Assembly: GCA_037414955.1 (NCBI GenBank)
Contig: JBBEWH010000069.1
Span: 1 to 64,000, forward strand
Length of the DNA: 64,000 nucleotides
Direction of reading: 5' to 3'
Source of the DNA: Phytohabitans sp037414955
Lineage (GTDB): Bacteria > Actinomycetota > Actinomycetes > Mycobacteriales > Micromonosporaceae
Below, in pieces: positions 35,046 to 43,119 of this stretch. Position 1 is the stretch's first letter, and every line of letters begins with the position of its first letter. A program made the translations under genes and the position numbers. Below the pieces are notes generated by a model. That model searched no databases. It worked only from the letters and a program-made list of their open reading frames with translations, and had not been told where the DNA came from.

Positions 35046-35179
35046 GGCGGGGGTGCGGTCTGGAATCGGGTGGGGCGGACCGCGCTGTCGGGGCGGTACG
35101 GGCCGTGCCGCACCGCCGCTCTGGCCCGGTCGCTCGCGGTGAGGGCTGTGCGGCCGTCGTAGCCGTTCGGTTTGGTTCG

Positions 35180-35240
35180 GCTCAGCGGTGAGATACGTAC
35201 CTCAAACAGGCCCCGTGAGGTTCATATGTCACCGCTGAGC
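35180..35240. repeat. R3 palindrome, copy 2
   Basis: Arms GCTCAGCGGTGA / TCACCGCTGAGC of 12 bases around 37 bases. It lies between the two inverted R2 copies. Outside the repeats, the 34934-35443 gap shows no gene. Confidence 0.85.
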
Positions 35241-35327
35241 GGGACCAGACGCGCCGCCTGCGGCGCGGCCACGGTGGCCTCGATGTGTCGCGGGTCAGGC
35301 GACGCCGGGCCGCTGCGGGCGGTCGTG

Positions 35328-35410
35328 TCGATCAAGGACACTTACGCCGATCAAGGGCGTAGGCACCCGGATCCGAGATCAAACCACGTGCCCAAGCCCT
35401 TGATCGGCGG
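35328..35410. repeat. R2 repeat, copy C
   Basis: GATCAAGGAC ... CGCCGATCAAGGGCGT ... GCACCCGGAT ... GCCCAAGCCCTTGATCGG. Same orientation as copy A at 1182-1264 and inverted with respect to copy B. It ends 33 bases before the ROK gene's stop. Confidence 0.88.
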
Positions 35411-35443
35411 GGGAACTGGGGGTTGCGGTGCGGGACGGTGGGC

Positions 35444-36742
35444 TCAGTAAGGGGTGGGGGCCAGCCAGGGGGCGGGGTGGGCGTGGATTTCGCGGACCAC
35501 TGAGCCGGCCGCGCCGACTGCCGCGGCGTCCGCGCCGAGCACCGAGCGGCGTACCGCTACCGGTGACCAGGACGCGGTGAGCACCCGCCGGCGTATCTCC
35601 CCGTCGACGGCCGGGCACAGCCACGGTGCGAGCGGGGCGTAGACCCCGCCGAGGACGACCGTGTCCACGTCGAGCAGGTTGACGACGCCCGCGACGGCCA
35701 CACCGAGCGCGGTGCCCGCGTCCGCCAGCGCCCGGCAGGTCGCGGGGTCGCCAGCCACCGCCCGACGGACCAGATCGTCGATCCCGTCCGCGCCAGCGCC
35801 GCGACCGTCCGCGCCAGCGCCGCGACCGTCCGCGCCAGCGCCGCGACCGTACTCACCAGCACCGCGACCGTCCGCGCCAGCGCCGCGACCGTACTCACCA
35901 GCGGCGGCGCGGTCGGCCCCGGCAGCACGCAGGATCGCCTCCTGGCCGGCGTACTGCTCCAGGCAGCCGTGCGCGCCGCAGCGGCAGGCCGGTCCGTCCG
36001 GGCGGACCGCGACGTGGCCGAGCTCGCCGCTCCAGCCGCGGGCGCCGCGGTAGAGAGCGCCGTTCAGCACGACGCCGGCGCCGATGCCGATCTCGCCGGA
36101 GACGTACAGGAAGCTGGCCGGCCCGGGCGGGCCGGCGTGCAGCTCACCGAGCGCGGCCAGGTTGGCCTCGTTGTCCACGACCAGGGGGTACGGCAGGGCC
36201 AGCGCGCCGGGCACGTCGACGTCGCGCCAGCCGAGGTTGGGCGCGAGCCGGACCAGGCCGCCGGCGTCCACCAGTCCGGGGACGGCCACCGCGGCACCGG
36301 CCAGGGTGAGGCCCTCCCGGGCGGCGTACGCGCTCGCGCCGGCGGCCAGCTCGGCGAGGTCGGCCAGCACCTCGGTGGGGTGCCTGGGGCGCTGGTCCGC
36401 CCGGCGTACCCGCTGATGCCGGACCGCGCCGGCGAGGTCGACGACGCACGCGGCCAGGTAGTCGATGTTGACCTCGAGGCCCAGCCCGGCGGGGCCGGTG
36501 CGGGCCAGGACGAGCCCCGCCGCCGGCCGGCCGGCGCGGGTCCGCGGCGCGGGACCGACCTCGGCCAGCAGGCCGCCCGCGATCAGGTCGTCGACCAACG
36601 CGGACACGGTGGCGCGGGTGAGACTGGTGGCGGCGGAGATGTCGGCCCGCGACGGCGGCTGCGCGGCGGTCGCGACCTGGCGCAGCACGAGCGCCAGGTT
36701 GTGCTCGCGCAGCGACGCCTGCCGCACCGGACCGTCCACCAT
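35444..36742 (-). CDS. xylR: ROK family regulator of the xylose operon (XylR-type)
   Basis: A 432-residue ROK repressor. A winged helix-turn-helix is at about residues 20-80 (ADISAATSLTRATVSALVDDLIAGGLL), then an ROK sugar-binding domain with ELGHVAVRPDGPACRCGAHGCLEQY, the zinc-binding ROK signature, near residues 240-265. A low-complexity insert (GRGAGAD/GRGAGEY repeats, about residues 283-320) interrupts the domain just after that motif. It is divergent from xylA with 75 bases between starts, holding a perfect TTCAACCGTTGAA palindrome. It most likely represses xylAB and responds to xylose. The symbol is given by context. Confidence 0.9.
   Translation of the reverse strand: MVDGPVRQASLREHNLALVLRQVATAAQPPSRADISAATSLTRATVSALVDDLIAGGLLAEVGPAPRTRAGRPAAGLVLARTGPAGLGLEVNIDYLAACVVDLAGAVRHQRVRRADQRPRHPTEVLADLAELAAGASAYAAREGLTLAGAAVAVPGLVDAGGLVRLAPNLGWRDVDVPGALALPYPLVVDNEANLAALGELHAGPPGPASFLYVSGEIGIGAGVVLNGALYRGARGWSGELGHVAVRPDGPACRCGAHGCLEQYAGQEAILRAAGADRAAAGEYGRGAGADGRGAGEYGRGAGADGRGAGADGRGAGADGIDDLVRRAVAGDPATCRALADAGTALGVAVAGVVNLLDVDTVVLGGVYAPLAPWLCPAVDGEIRRRVLTASWSPVAVRRSVLGADAAAVGAAGSVVREIHAHPAPWLAPTPY
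35783..35901. repeat. 21-base tandem repeat inside the ROK gene
   Basis: Five head-to-tail copies of a 21-base unit (GCGCCAGCGCCGCGACCGTCC and a GTACTCACCAGC-type variant), encoding GRGAGAD or GRGAGEY. The length is a multiple of three, so changes in copy number would keep the frame. It lies in a surface region after the ROK zinc motif. Confidence 0.9.
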
Positions 36743-36746
36743 GCCC

Positions 36747-36775
36747 TTGACAGTGCCATAGCGCCGGCAAATAAT
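36747..36775 (+). promoter_or_regulatory. xylAB promoter
   Basis: TTGACA (36747-36752), a 17-base spacer, then AATAAT (36770-36775): nearly ideal for the housekeeping sigma. It is the best-matched promoter in the window. The ROK operator overlaps its -10 and start region. Confidence 0.78.
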
Positions 36776-36787
36776 TCAACCGTTGAA
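36775..36787. promoter_or_regulatory. ROK (XylR) operator
   Basis: TTCAACCGTTGAA is a perfect 13-base palindrome immediately after the xylA -10 box, 32 bases after the ROK start codon. A repressor here would block xylAB and possibly its own gene. Confidence 0.75.
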
Positions 36788-36817
36788 CAAATCGTTGATG
36801 TTTCACGGAGGTCACCC

Positions 36818-38005
36818 ATGAGTGTCCAGCCCACCCGTGCCGACAAGTTCTCGTTTGGCCTCTGGACCGTGGGCTGGCAGGCCCGCGACCCGTTCGGCGA
36901 CGCCACCCGTGCGCCTCTCGACCCGGTCGAGGCCGTGCACAAGCTGTCCGAGCTGGGGGCCTACGGGCTCACGTTCCACGACGACGACCTCGTGCCGTTC
37001 GGCTCCGACCACGCGGCCCGCGAGCAGCACATCGCCCGGTTCCGCAAGGCGCTCGACGAGACCGGCATGGTCGTGCCGATGGTCACCACCAACCTCTTCA
37101 CCCACCCGGTGTTCAAGGACGGCGGCTTCACCAGCAACGACCGTTCCGTCCGGCGATACGCGTTGCGCAAGGTGCTGCGCAACCTCGACCTCGCCGCCGA
37201 GCTGGGCGCCCAGACGTTCGTGATGTGGGGCGGCCGCGAGGGCTCCGAGTATGACGTGGCCAAGGACGTGCGGGCGGCCCTCGACCGGTACCGGGAGGCG
37301 GTCGACACGGCAGCGCAGTACGTCGTCGACCGCGGCTACGGTCTGCGGTTCGCGCTCGAACCGAAGCCCAACGAGCCGCGCGGCGACATCCTGCTGCCGA
37401 CGGTCGGGCACGCGCTCGCGTTCATCGGCTCGCTCCAGCACGCCGACCTGGTCGGGCTCAACCCGGAGGTCGGGCACGAGCAGATGGCCGGGCTCAACTT
37501 CGCGCACGGCATCGCGCAGGCGCTCTGGCACGGCAAGCTCTTCCACATCGACCTGAACGGGCAGCGCGGCATCAAGTTCGACCAGGACCTGGTCTTCGGC
37601 CACGGTGACCTGCACAACGCGTTCGCCCTGGTCGACCTGCTGGAGCACGGCGGACCGGCCGGTGGCCCGGCGTACGAGGGTCCGCGGCACTTCGACTACA
37701 AGCCGTCCCGCACCGAGGACTACGACGGCGTGTGGGAGTCGGCGAAGGCCAACATGCGCATGTACCTGCTGCTCAAGGAGCGGGCCGCGGCGTTCCGGGC
37801 CGACCCGGAGGTCCAGGAGGCGCTGGCCGCCGCGCGGGTGGCCGAGCTGGCGACCCCGACGCTCGGTGCCGGCGAGACCTACCAGGACCTGCTCGCCGAC
37901 CGGTCCGCGTTCGAAGACTTCGACCCGGACGCGGCGGGCGAGCGGGGTTACGGCTTCGTCCGGCTCAACCAGCTCGCCGCCGAGCACGCGCTCGGCGCGC
38001 GCTGA
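36818..38005 (+). CDS. xylA: Xylose isomerase
   Basis: A 395-residue class I xylose isomerase of the actinomycete type, converting D-xylose to D-xylulose with two divalent metals. The N-terminus FSFGLWTVGWQARDPFG and FHDDDLVPFG, and the active-site stretch ALEPKPNEPRGD with metal ligand Glu181, all match the well-studied streptomycete enzymes. GLNPEVGHEQMAGLN and FHIDLNGQ supply other ligands. CGGAGG lies six bases before the ATG at 36818. It is the first gene of xylAB, behind a near-consensus promoter and a ROK operator. Confidence 0.98.
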   Translation: MSVQPTRADKFSFGLWTVGWQARDPFGDATRAPLDPVEAVHKLSELGAYGLTFHDDDLVPFGSDHAAREQHIARFRKALDETGMVVPMVTTNLFTHPVFKDGGFTSNDRSVRRYALRKVLRNLDLAAELGAQTFVMWGGREGSEYDVAKDVRAALDRYREAVDTAAQYVVDRGYGLRFALEPKPNEPRGDILLPTVGHALAFIGSLQHADLVGLNPEVGHEQMAGLNFAHGIAQALWHGKLFHIDLNGQRGIKFDQDLVFGHGDLHNAFALVDLLEHGGPAGGPAYEGPRHFDYKPSRTEDYDGVWESAKANMRMYLLLKERAAAFRADPEVQEALAAARVAELATPTLGAGETYQDLLADRSAFEDFDPDAAGERGYGFVRLNQLAAEHALGAR

Positions 38006-38022
38006 CGCGCCGGGAGGTCGCG

Positions 38023-39429
38023 ATGCTCGTCGCCGGTGTGGACTCGTCCACCCAGTCCTGCAAGGTCGTGATCCGGGACGCATCGACCGGCGCGCTGGTG
38101 CGCGAGGGGCGGGCGCCGCACCCGGACGGCACCGAGGTACACCCGGACGCCTGGTGGGCCGCGCTCCGCCAGGCGATCGACCAGGCCGGCGGCCTCGACG
38201 ACGTGGCCGCCGCGTCCGTCGCCGGGCAGCAGCACGGCATGGTCTGCCTCGACGAGGGCGGCGAGGTGGTCCGGCCGGCCCTGCTGTGGAACGACACCCG
38301 CTCCGCTGGCGCCGCGACCGACCTGACCGAGGAGCTCGGCGGCGGCCGGGCCTGGGCCGAAGCGGTCGGCCTCGTCCCCGTCGCCAGCTTCACCGTTACC
38401 AAGCTGCGTTGGCTGGCGCGGCACGAGCCGGACGCCGCCGACCGCACCGCCGCGGTGTGCCTGCCGCACGACTGGCTCACCTGGAAACTGGGCGGGGCGC
38501 GCGGCCTGACGGCGCTGCGCACCGATCGCAGCGACGCCAGCGGCACCGGGTACTGGTCGGCGGCCACCGGCCAGTACCGGCACGACCTGCTGCGGCACGC
38601 GTTCGGGCGGGAGCCCGCGGTGCCGGTCGTGCTCGGTCCCACGGAAACCGCCGGCGCGCTCCCGTCCGGTGCGCCGCTCGGGGCGGGCGCGGGCGACAAC
38701 GCGGCCGCGGGCCTGGGCGCCGGCGCGTTGCCCGGCGACGTGGTGGTGTCGATCGGCACCTCCGGCACGGTCTTCAGCGTCGCCGACCGGCCGGCCGCCG
38801 ACCCGACCGGCATCGTGGCCGGCTTCGCCGACTGCACCGGGCGATACCTGCCGCTGGTCTGCACGCTCAACGCGGCCCGTGTCCTCGACGCGGCCGCCGC
38901 GCTGCTGGGCGTCGACCACGACGAGCTGTCCCGGCTCGCGCTGAGCGTGCCCGCCGGCGCGGACGGGCTGGTGCTCGTGCCCTACCTCGAGGGCGAGCGC
39001 ACACCCAACCGTCCACTCGCGACCGGGGCCGTGCACGGCCTGACCCTCGGCACCTCCACGCCGGCTCATCTGGCGCGGGCCGCTGTCGAGGGCATGCTGT
39101 GCGCGCTCGCCGACGGGCTGGACGCGCTGGTCGAGCAGGGCAGCACCGTCAACCGGGTGGTGCTGGTCGGCGGCGGGGCGCGGTCCGAGGCGGTGCGGCG
39201 CATCGCGCCCGAGGTCTTCGGCTGCCCGGTCGTCGTGCCGCCGCCGGGCGAGTACGTCGCGGACGGCGCCGCGCGGCAGGCGGCGTGGGTCGCGCTGGGC
39301 GGCGACCAGCCGCCGTCGTGGTCCGGCGGCGAGGTCCGCGAGTACGACGCGAAGCCCGCCCCGCGCATCCGCGAGCAGTACGCGGCGGCCCGCGACCACA
39401 CCGTCAACCGCCGCCCCACCTCTCCATGA
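38023..39429 (+). CDS. xylB: Xylulokinase
   Basis: A 468-residue FGGY-type sugar kinase that phosphorylates D-xylulose to xylulose 5-phosphate. The N-terminal ATP/metal site VAGVDSSTQSCKVVIRD, the substrate site AGQQHGMVCLD and LLWNDTRS, and the C-terminal VLVGGGARSEAVRRI are typical. GGGAGG precedes the ATG at 38023, 18 bases after the xylA stop. The stop codon TGA lies in an R1 palindrome. Confidence 0.97.
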   Translation: MLVAGVDSSTQSCKVVIRDASTGALVREGRAPHPDGTEVHPDAWWAALRQAIDQAGGLDDVAAASVAGQQHGMVCLDEGGEVVRPALLWNDTRSAGAATDLTEELGGGRAWAEAVGLVPVASFTVTKLRWLARHEPDAADRTAAVCLPHDWLTWKLGGARGLTALRTDRSDASGTGYWSAATGQYRHDLLRHAFGREPAVPVVLGPTETAGALPSGAPLGAGAGDNAAAGLGAGALPGDVVVSIGTSGTVFSVADRPAADPTGIVAGFADCTGRYLPLVCTLNAARVLDAAAALLGVDHDELSRLALSVPAGADGLVLVPYLEGERTPNRPLATGAVHGLTLGTSTPAHLARAAVEGMLCALADGLDALVEQGSTVNRVVLVGGGARSEAVRRIAPEVFGCPVVVPPPGEYVADGAARQAAWVALGGDQPPSWSGGEVREYDAKPAPRIREQYAAARDHTVNRRPTSP

Positions 39430-39484
39430 TCAGGGCGTCCTTCAAGTAGTTCTCACTACTTGAAGGACGCCCTGATCATGGAGA
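39421..39484. repeat. R1 palindrome, full, extended arms
   Basis: TCTCCATGATCAGGGCGTCC ... GGACGCCCTGATCATGGAGA with loop TCTC: a 30-base stem. Complementarity reaches into flanking TCTCC/GGAGA, which differ from those of other copies. It holds the xylB stop. Confidence 0.94.
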
Positions 39485-39562
39485 GGGGTCGCCCCCGAAA
39501 TGCCCCTTTTTAGGGGAAAGTCGGATTAGCCTGAATGGCGTATCCGACGGAGGGGGACGAAC

Positions 39563-41560
39563 ATGCCGCAGGTCACGTATGGCGGTCGGCAGGGGGAGAC
39601 GGTCGAGCTCGTCGAAGACCCTGAACTGGTCGCGGTCCGCACTCGCAGCCGCCGGTCGTTGCGTGCCGGTCCGGTGCCTGGTCCGGAAGCGACGCTGGTG
39701 GAGGGGATGGATAGGGTCATCGCCTTCCCCGAGGTAGGCGTGGAGGTGTACCGCCAGCGCGACGGGCAGACCCGCACGAGCGAAGAGGTCCGGCAAGAGC
39801 TGCAACAGGCCCCTGACGTGCGCTTCGCCGGTCGGGTGCTCGTTGACGCACAGTCGCGGGAGCCGGTGCTCTACACGGAGAACGTCTTCGTCAAGTTCCG
39901 TGACGATGTCGACCCGGACCACTGCCGGCGGGTGCTGCTGGAGGCGGGCCTGACCATCAAGGAGGAGCCTGGCTACGCCACCAACGCGTACTTCGCGGCC
40001 GCGGCGGAGGGCACCGGTCAGGACGTCTTCGCGATCGCACAGCGGCTGCTTGATCGCGATGACGTGGAGCTGGCGCATCCCGAACTGGTCCGCCGGCTGG
40101 GGCGGCGGGCTGTCGCTCCCCAGCAGTGGCATCTCGCGACCACAACGCTCAATGGGCAAGCCATCACCGCGAGCGCGAATGTGGCCGATGCTCACCAGAT
40201 CACCCGCGGTGAGCAGGTCACGATCGCGATCATCGATACCGGTATCGATATCGACCATGAGGAGTTTTCCAGCCCGGGAAAGATCGTCGCGCCGCGCGAC
40301 ACAGTCAACGGCGACAACGACCCCCGTCCCGCACCGTTCGGCGACGAGCGGCACGGCACCGCCTGCGCGGGGGTCGCCTGCGCCGATGGCCGGTTCGGGG
40401 CGAGTGGGGTCGCTCCGGGCGCGCGGTTGATGCCGATCCGGATGATGGGCCAGCTGGGATCACAGCAGGAAGCCAATGCCTTCTTCTGGGCCGCCGACCA
40501 CGGCGCGGACATCATCTCCTGCAGTTGGGGGCCGCCGGATGGGCATTGGGACAACCCGAACGATCCGGTGCATCAGGAGCGGGTCCCGCTGCCGGACAGT
40601 ACCCGCCTCGCCATTGACCATGCGGTCACCGCCGGGCGCGGGGGGAAGGGCTGCGTGATCCTCTTCGCGGCCGGCAACGGCAACGAGAGCGTGGACCTGG
40701 ATGGATACGCCAGCTACGCCAACGTGGCCGCGGTAACGGCGTGCAACGACCGGGGCGTCCGCAGCGTATACAGCGACATGGGCGACGCGGCTTTCTGCGC
40801 GTTTCCCAGCAACGACTTCGCGTTTCCCGAGGAGGGACGGCCGCCGGCGTTGACGCCCGGCATCTGGACCACGGACATCTCCGGCGCCGGCGGGTACAAC
40901 CCCGGCGGGGACACCGGACCGGTGCGGGGCGACCGCAGGGGCAACTACACGAACAGTTTCGGCGGCACCTCCAGCTCATGCCCAGGAGCAGCCGGGGTCG
41001 CCGCGCTCGTCCTGTCCCAGAACCCGGCGCTGCGCTGGCGGGAGGTGCTGGACGTGCTGCGCCGCTCGTGCGACCGCATCGACCCGCAGCACGGCCAGTG
41101 GAACGCCGACGGCCACAGCCCGTGGTACGGGTTCGGCCGGCTCAACGCCGCCAAGGCCGTGCAGTTGGCAACTCCCGAGCCGGCCGACCGGCTGGTCATC
41201 TCGCGCACGTTCACCGAGGCGGTGCGGGACGCCCACGCCGCGCAGATCACCATGGATGTCAACGAGACGAGACGGCTCGCGGACCTGAAAATCCAGGTGG
41301 ACATCGAGCACGCCTACCCGGATGACCTGGTGGTGACCATCGTGCCGCCCCCGGAGATGAACACGGCACCGGTGACGCTGCACGATCGCACCGGCGGCCG
41401 CAGCCGCGAGTTGCACCGCACCTACGACGCGCTCGATGTGCCGGCGCTGAACGAACTCAAGGACAAGTACGTGCGGGGCAGTTGGGCGCTGGAGGTACAC
41501 AACGGCGCACCGGAAACGGCGAGCATCAGGCGTTTCGGGCTGGAGTTCATCTTCGGGTGA
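39563..41560 (+). CDS. Subtilisin-type S8 protease with C-terminal P-domain, no export signal
   Basis: A 665-residue serine protease. Residues 1-185 resemble a pro-region with strand-rich segments. The S8 catalytic domain (about 210-540) shows Asp225 in IIDTGIDIDH, His264 in RHGTACAGVA and Ser470 in GTSSSCPGAAG. A proprotein-convertase-like P-domain (about 550-665) follows: RTFTEAVRDAHAAQITMDVNETR ... GSWALEVHNGAPETASIRRFGLEF. There is no N-terminal hydrophobic leader, unlike most secreted relatives. A short hairpin CCCCTTTTTAGGGG (39503-39516) lies 45 bases upstream, near a possible promoter. GGAGGGGG precedes the ATG. It may act inside the cell or leave by a non-classical route. Confidence 0.93.
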   Translation: MPQVTYGGRQGETVELVEDPELVAVRTRSRRSLRAGPVPGPEATLVEGMDRVIAFPEVGVEVYRQRDGQTRTSEEVRQELQQAPDVRFAGRVLVDAQSREPVLYTENVFVKFRDDVDPDHCRRVLLEAGLTIKEEPGYATNAYFAAAAEGTGQDVFAIAQRLLDRDDVELAHPELVRRLGRRAVAPQQWHLATTTLNGQAITASANVADAHQITRGEQVTIAIIDTGIDIDHEEFSSPGKIVAPRDTVNGDNDPRPAPFGDERHGTACAGVACADGRFGASGVAPGARLMPIRMMGQLGSQQEANAFFWAADHGADIISCSWGPPDGHWDNPNDPVHQERVPLPDSTRLAIDHAVTAGRGGKGCVILFAAGNGNESVDLDGYASYANVAAVTACNDRGVRSVYSDMGDAAFCAFPSNDFAFPEEGRPPALTPGIWTTDISGAGGYNPGGDTGPVRGDRRGNYTNSFGGTSSSCPGAAGVAALVLSQNPALRWREVLDVLRRSCDRIDPQHGQWNADGHSPWYGFGRLNAAKAVQLATPEPADRLVISRTFTEAVRDAHAAQITMDVNETRRLADLKIQVDIEHAYPDDLVVTIVPPPEMNTAPVTLHDRTGGRSRELHRTYDALDVPALNELKDKYVRGSWALEVHNGAPETASIRRFGLEFIFG

Positions 41561-41578
41561 GGACAGCCGCGCCGCCTT

Positions 41579-41634
41579 CATGATCAGGGCGTCCTTCACG
41601 TAGTGAGAACTACGTGAAGGACGCCCTGATCATG
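41579..41634. repeat. R1 palindrome, full
   Basis: CATGATCAGGGCGTCCTTCACGTAG / CTACGTGAAGGACGCCCTGATCATG with loop TGAGAA. The inner arm CACGTAG/CTACGTG is another matched variant. It follows the S8 stop by 18 bases. Confidence 0.94.
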
Positions 41635-41654
41635 GGACGGGCTAGGGTGCGGGC

Positions 41655-43046
41655 ATGATGCGTGGGGGGCGGATGCACCGGGGCTACACGGTGACGGTCT
41701 TCGTGGTGCTCGCCTCGCTCGACAACGTGGCGATCGGCCTGGCGCCGCCGCTCTACGGCCAGATCGGCGACGCGCTCGACGCGCCGGAGAGCGCCATCGG
41801 CCTGGTCACGTCGGTGACGTTCCTGGTCAGTGCGGTGGCCGCGGTCGGCTGGGCGTACACCGGCGACCGGGGCAACCGTAAACCGCTGCTCATGCTCGGC
41901 ACGCTGCTGTGGGCGGCCGGCACCGCGGGCACCGCGCTGGCCGGCGGCTACCTGGCCTTCTTCGCCGCCCAGGTGGTCGCCGCGATCGGGCTGGGCGCGG
42001 TCGCCTCGGTGGGTTTCTCCGTGGTCGGCGACCTGGTCACGCCCCGCCGGCGGGGCTTCGTGATGAGCCTGTGGGGCCTGTCGCAGGGCGCCGGCACGCT
42101 CGCCGGCACCCTGGTCGGCGGCCTGCTGGGGCGCGAGGACTGGCGGCTGCCCTTCCTGGTGCTCACCGTCATCGGGGTGGCGGCCACCGGCGCCTATGTG
42201 TTCACGTACGACGTGCGGCGCGGCCAGAGCGACCCGGAGCTGGCCGGCGCGGAGTACGACTACCGCATCAGCCGCGCCGACCTGCCCCGCATCGTGGGCC
42301 GGCGCACCAACGTCTGGCTGGTGTCGCAAGGGCTGACCGCGCAGTTCGCGTTCGGCGCGCTGGTGTGGTTGCCGGTGCTGTTCCGGGAGCGGGCCGAGGC
42401 GCAGGGCTACACCTCGGGCACGGCAGTGGCGGTGGGCAGCGTCTTCGCCACCCTGTTCCAGCTCGGCGGCGTACTGTCCATTGTGGGCGGATTGGTCGGC
42501 GACCGGCTGCAACGGCGTACCCCCCGGGGTCGTGCGCTGGTCGCGGCCGTGGGCATTCTCGCGGCCGTGCCGCTCTATTTCGTGCTGTTCTTCATGCCCC
42601 TGAAGGTGGACGTGCCCGACGGCGCCGGCAACGGCGCGGTCATCGCGGCGGTGCTGCGCAGCGTGTTCACCGAGCCCACCGTCGGGCTGAGCCTGCTGAC
42701 CGCCATCCTGGCGCTCGCGTTGACCTCGGCGAACTCACCGAACTGGTTCGCGCTGATCGCCGACGTCAACCTGCCCGAGCACCGCGGCACGGTGTACAGC
42801 CTGGGCAACCTGGCCAACGGCGCGGGCCGCGCCGCCGGTAACGGCCTGGTGGGCGTCGCGATCCGGGCCCTGCAGGGCCCGTTCCCGCCGCCGCTGAACT
42901 ACGCGGTGGGGATGGCCGCGTTCCAGCTCTTCTTCGTGCCGACCGGCATCATGTACTGGCTGGCCTCCCGCACCTCACCCCGCGACATCTCCGATGTGCA
43001 CGCCGCGCTCCAGGCCCGCGCCGGCGCGGCCGTGGAACGGGTCTGA
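41655..43046 (+). CDS. MFS transporter (Spinster-like)
   Basis: A 463-residue major facilitator protein with twelve helices. The motif GDRGNRKPLLMLG between helices 2 and 3 is the family signature A, and the sequence matches the Spns/GlpT-like group (LASLDNVAIGLAPPLYGQIGDAL at the start). A long loop between helices 6 and 7 holds ELAGAEYDYRISRADLPRIVGRRTN. The substrate is not evident. It stands alone, between two R1 palindromes. Confidence 0.88.
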   Translation: MMRGGRMHRGYTVTVFVVLASLDNVAIGLAPPLYGQIGDALDAPESAIGLVTSVTFLVSAVAAVGWAYTGDRGNRKPLLMLGTLLWAAGTAGTALAGGYLAFFAAQVVAAIGLGAVASVGFSVVGDLVTPRRRGFVMSLWGLSQGAGTLAGTLVGGLLGREDWRLPFLVLTVIGVAATGAYVFTYDVRRGQSDPELAGAEYDYRISRADLPRIVGRRTNVWLVSQGLTAQFAFGALVWLPVLFRERAEAQGYTSGTAVAVGSVFATLFQLGGVLSIVGGLVGDRLQRRTPRGRALVAAVGILAAVPLYFVLFFMPLKVDVPDGAGNGAVIAAVLRSVFTEPTVGLSLLTAILALALTSANSPNWFALIADVNLPEHRGTVYSLGNLANGAGRAAGNGLVGVAIRALQGPFPPPLNYAVGMAAFQLFFVPTGIMYWLASRTSPRDISDVHAALQARAGAAVERV

Positions 43047-43049
43047 TCA

Positions 43050-43109
43050 CCCATGATCAAGGCGTCCCTCAAGTAGTTAGAACTACTTGAGGGACGCCTT
43101 GATCATGGG
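43050..43109. repeat. R1 palindrome, full
   Basis: CCCATGATCAAGGCGTCCCTCAAGTAGTT / AACTACTTGAGGGACGCCTTGATCATGGG, with a loop of two bases. It lies between the converging MFS and glycosyltransferase genes. Confidence 0.95.
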
Positions 43110-43119
43110 GCGCGACGCG

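Noticed and set aside
35783..35901. Possible CRISPR-like array
   Set aside because: The 21-base units are directly adjacent with no spacers and are in frame within a coding region.
35969..36817. N-terminal extension of xylose isomerase across the ROK gene
   Set aside because: It is antisense to the regulator and crosses the promoter and operator; the ATG at 36818 with CGGAGG is the real start.
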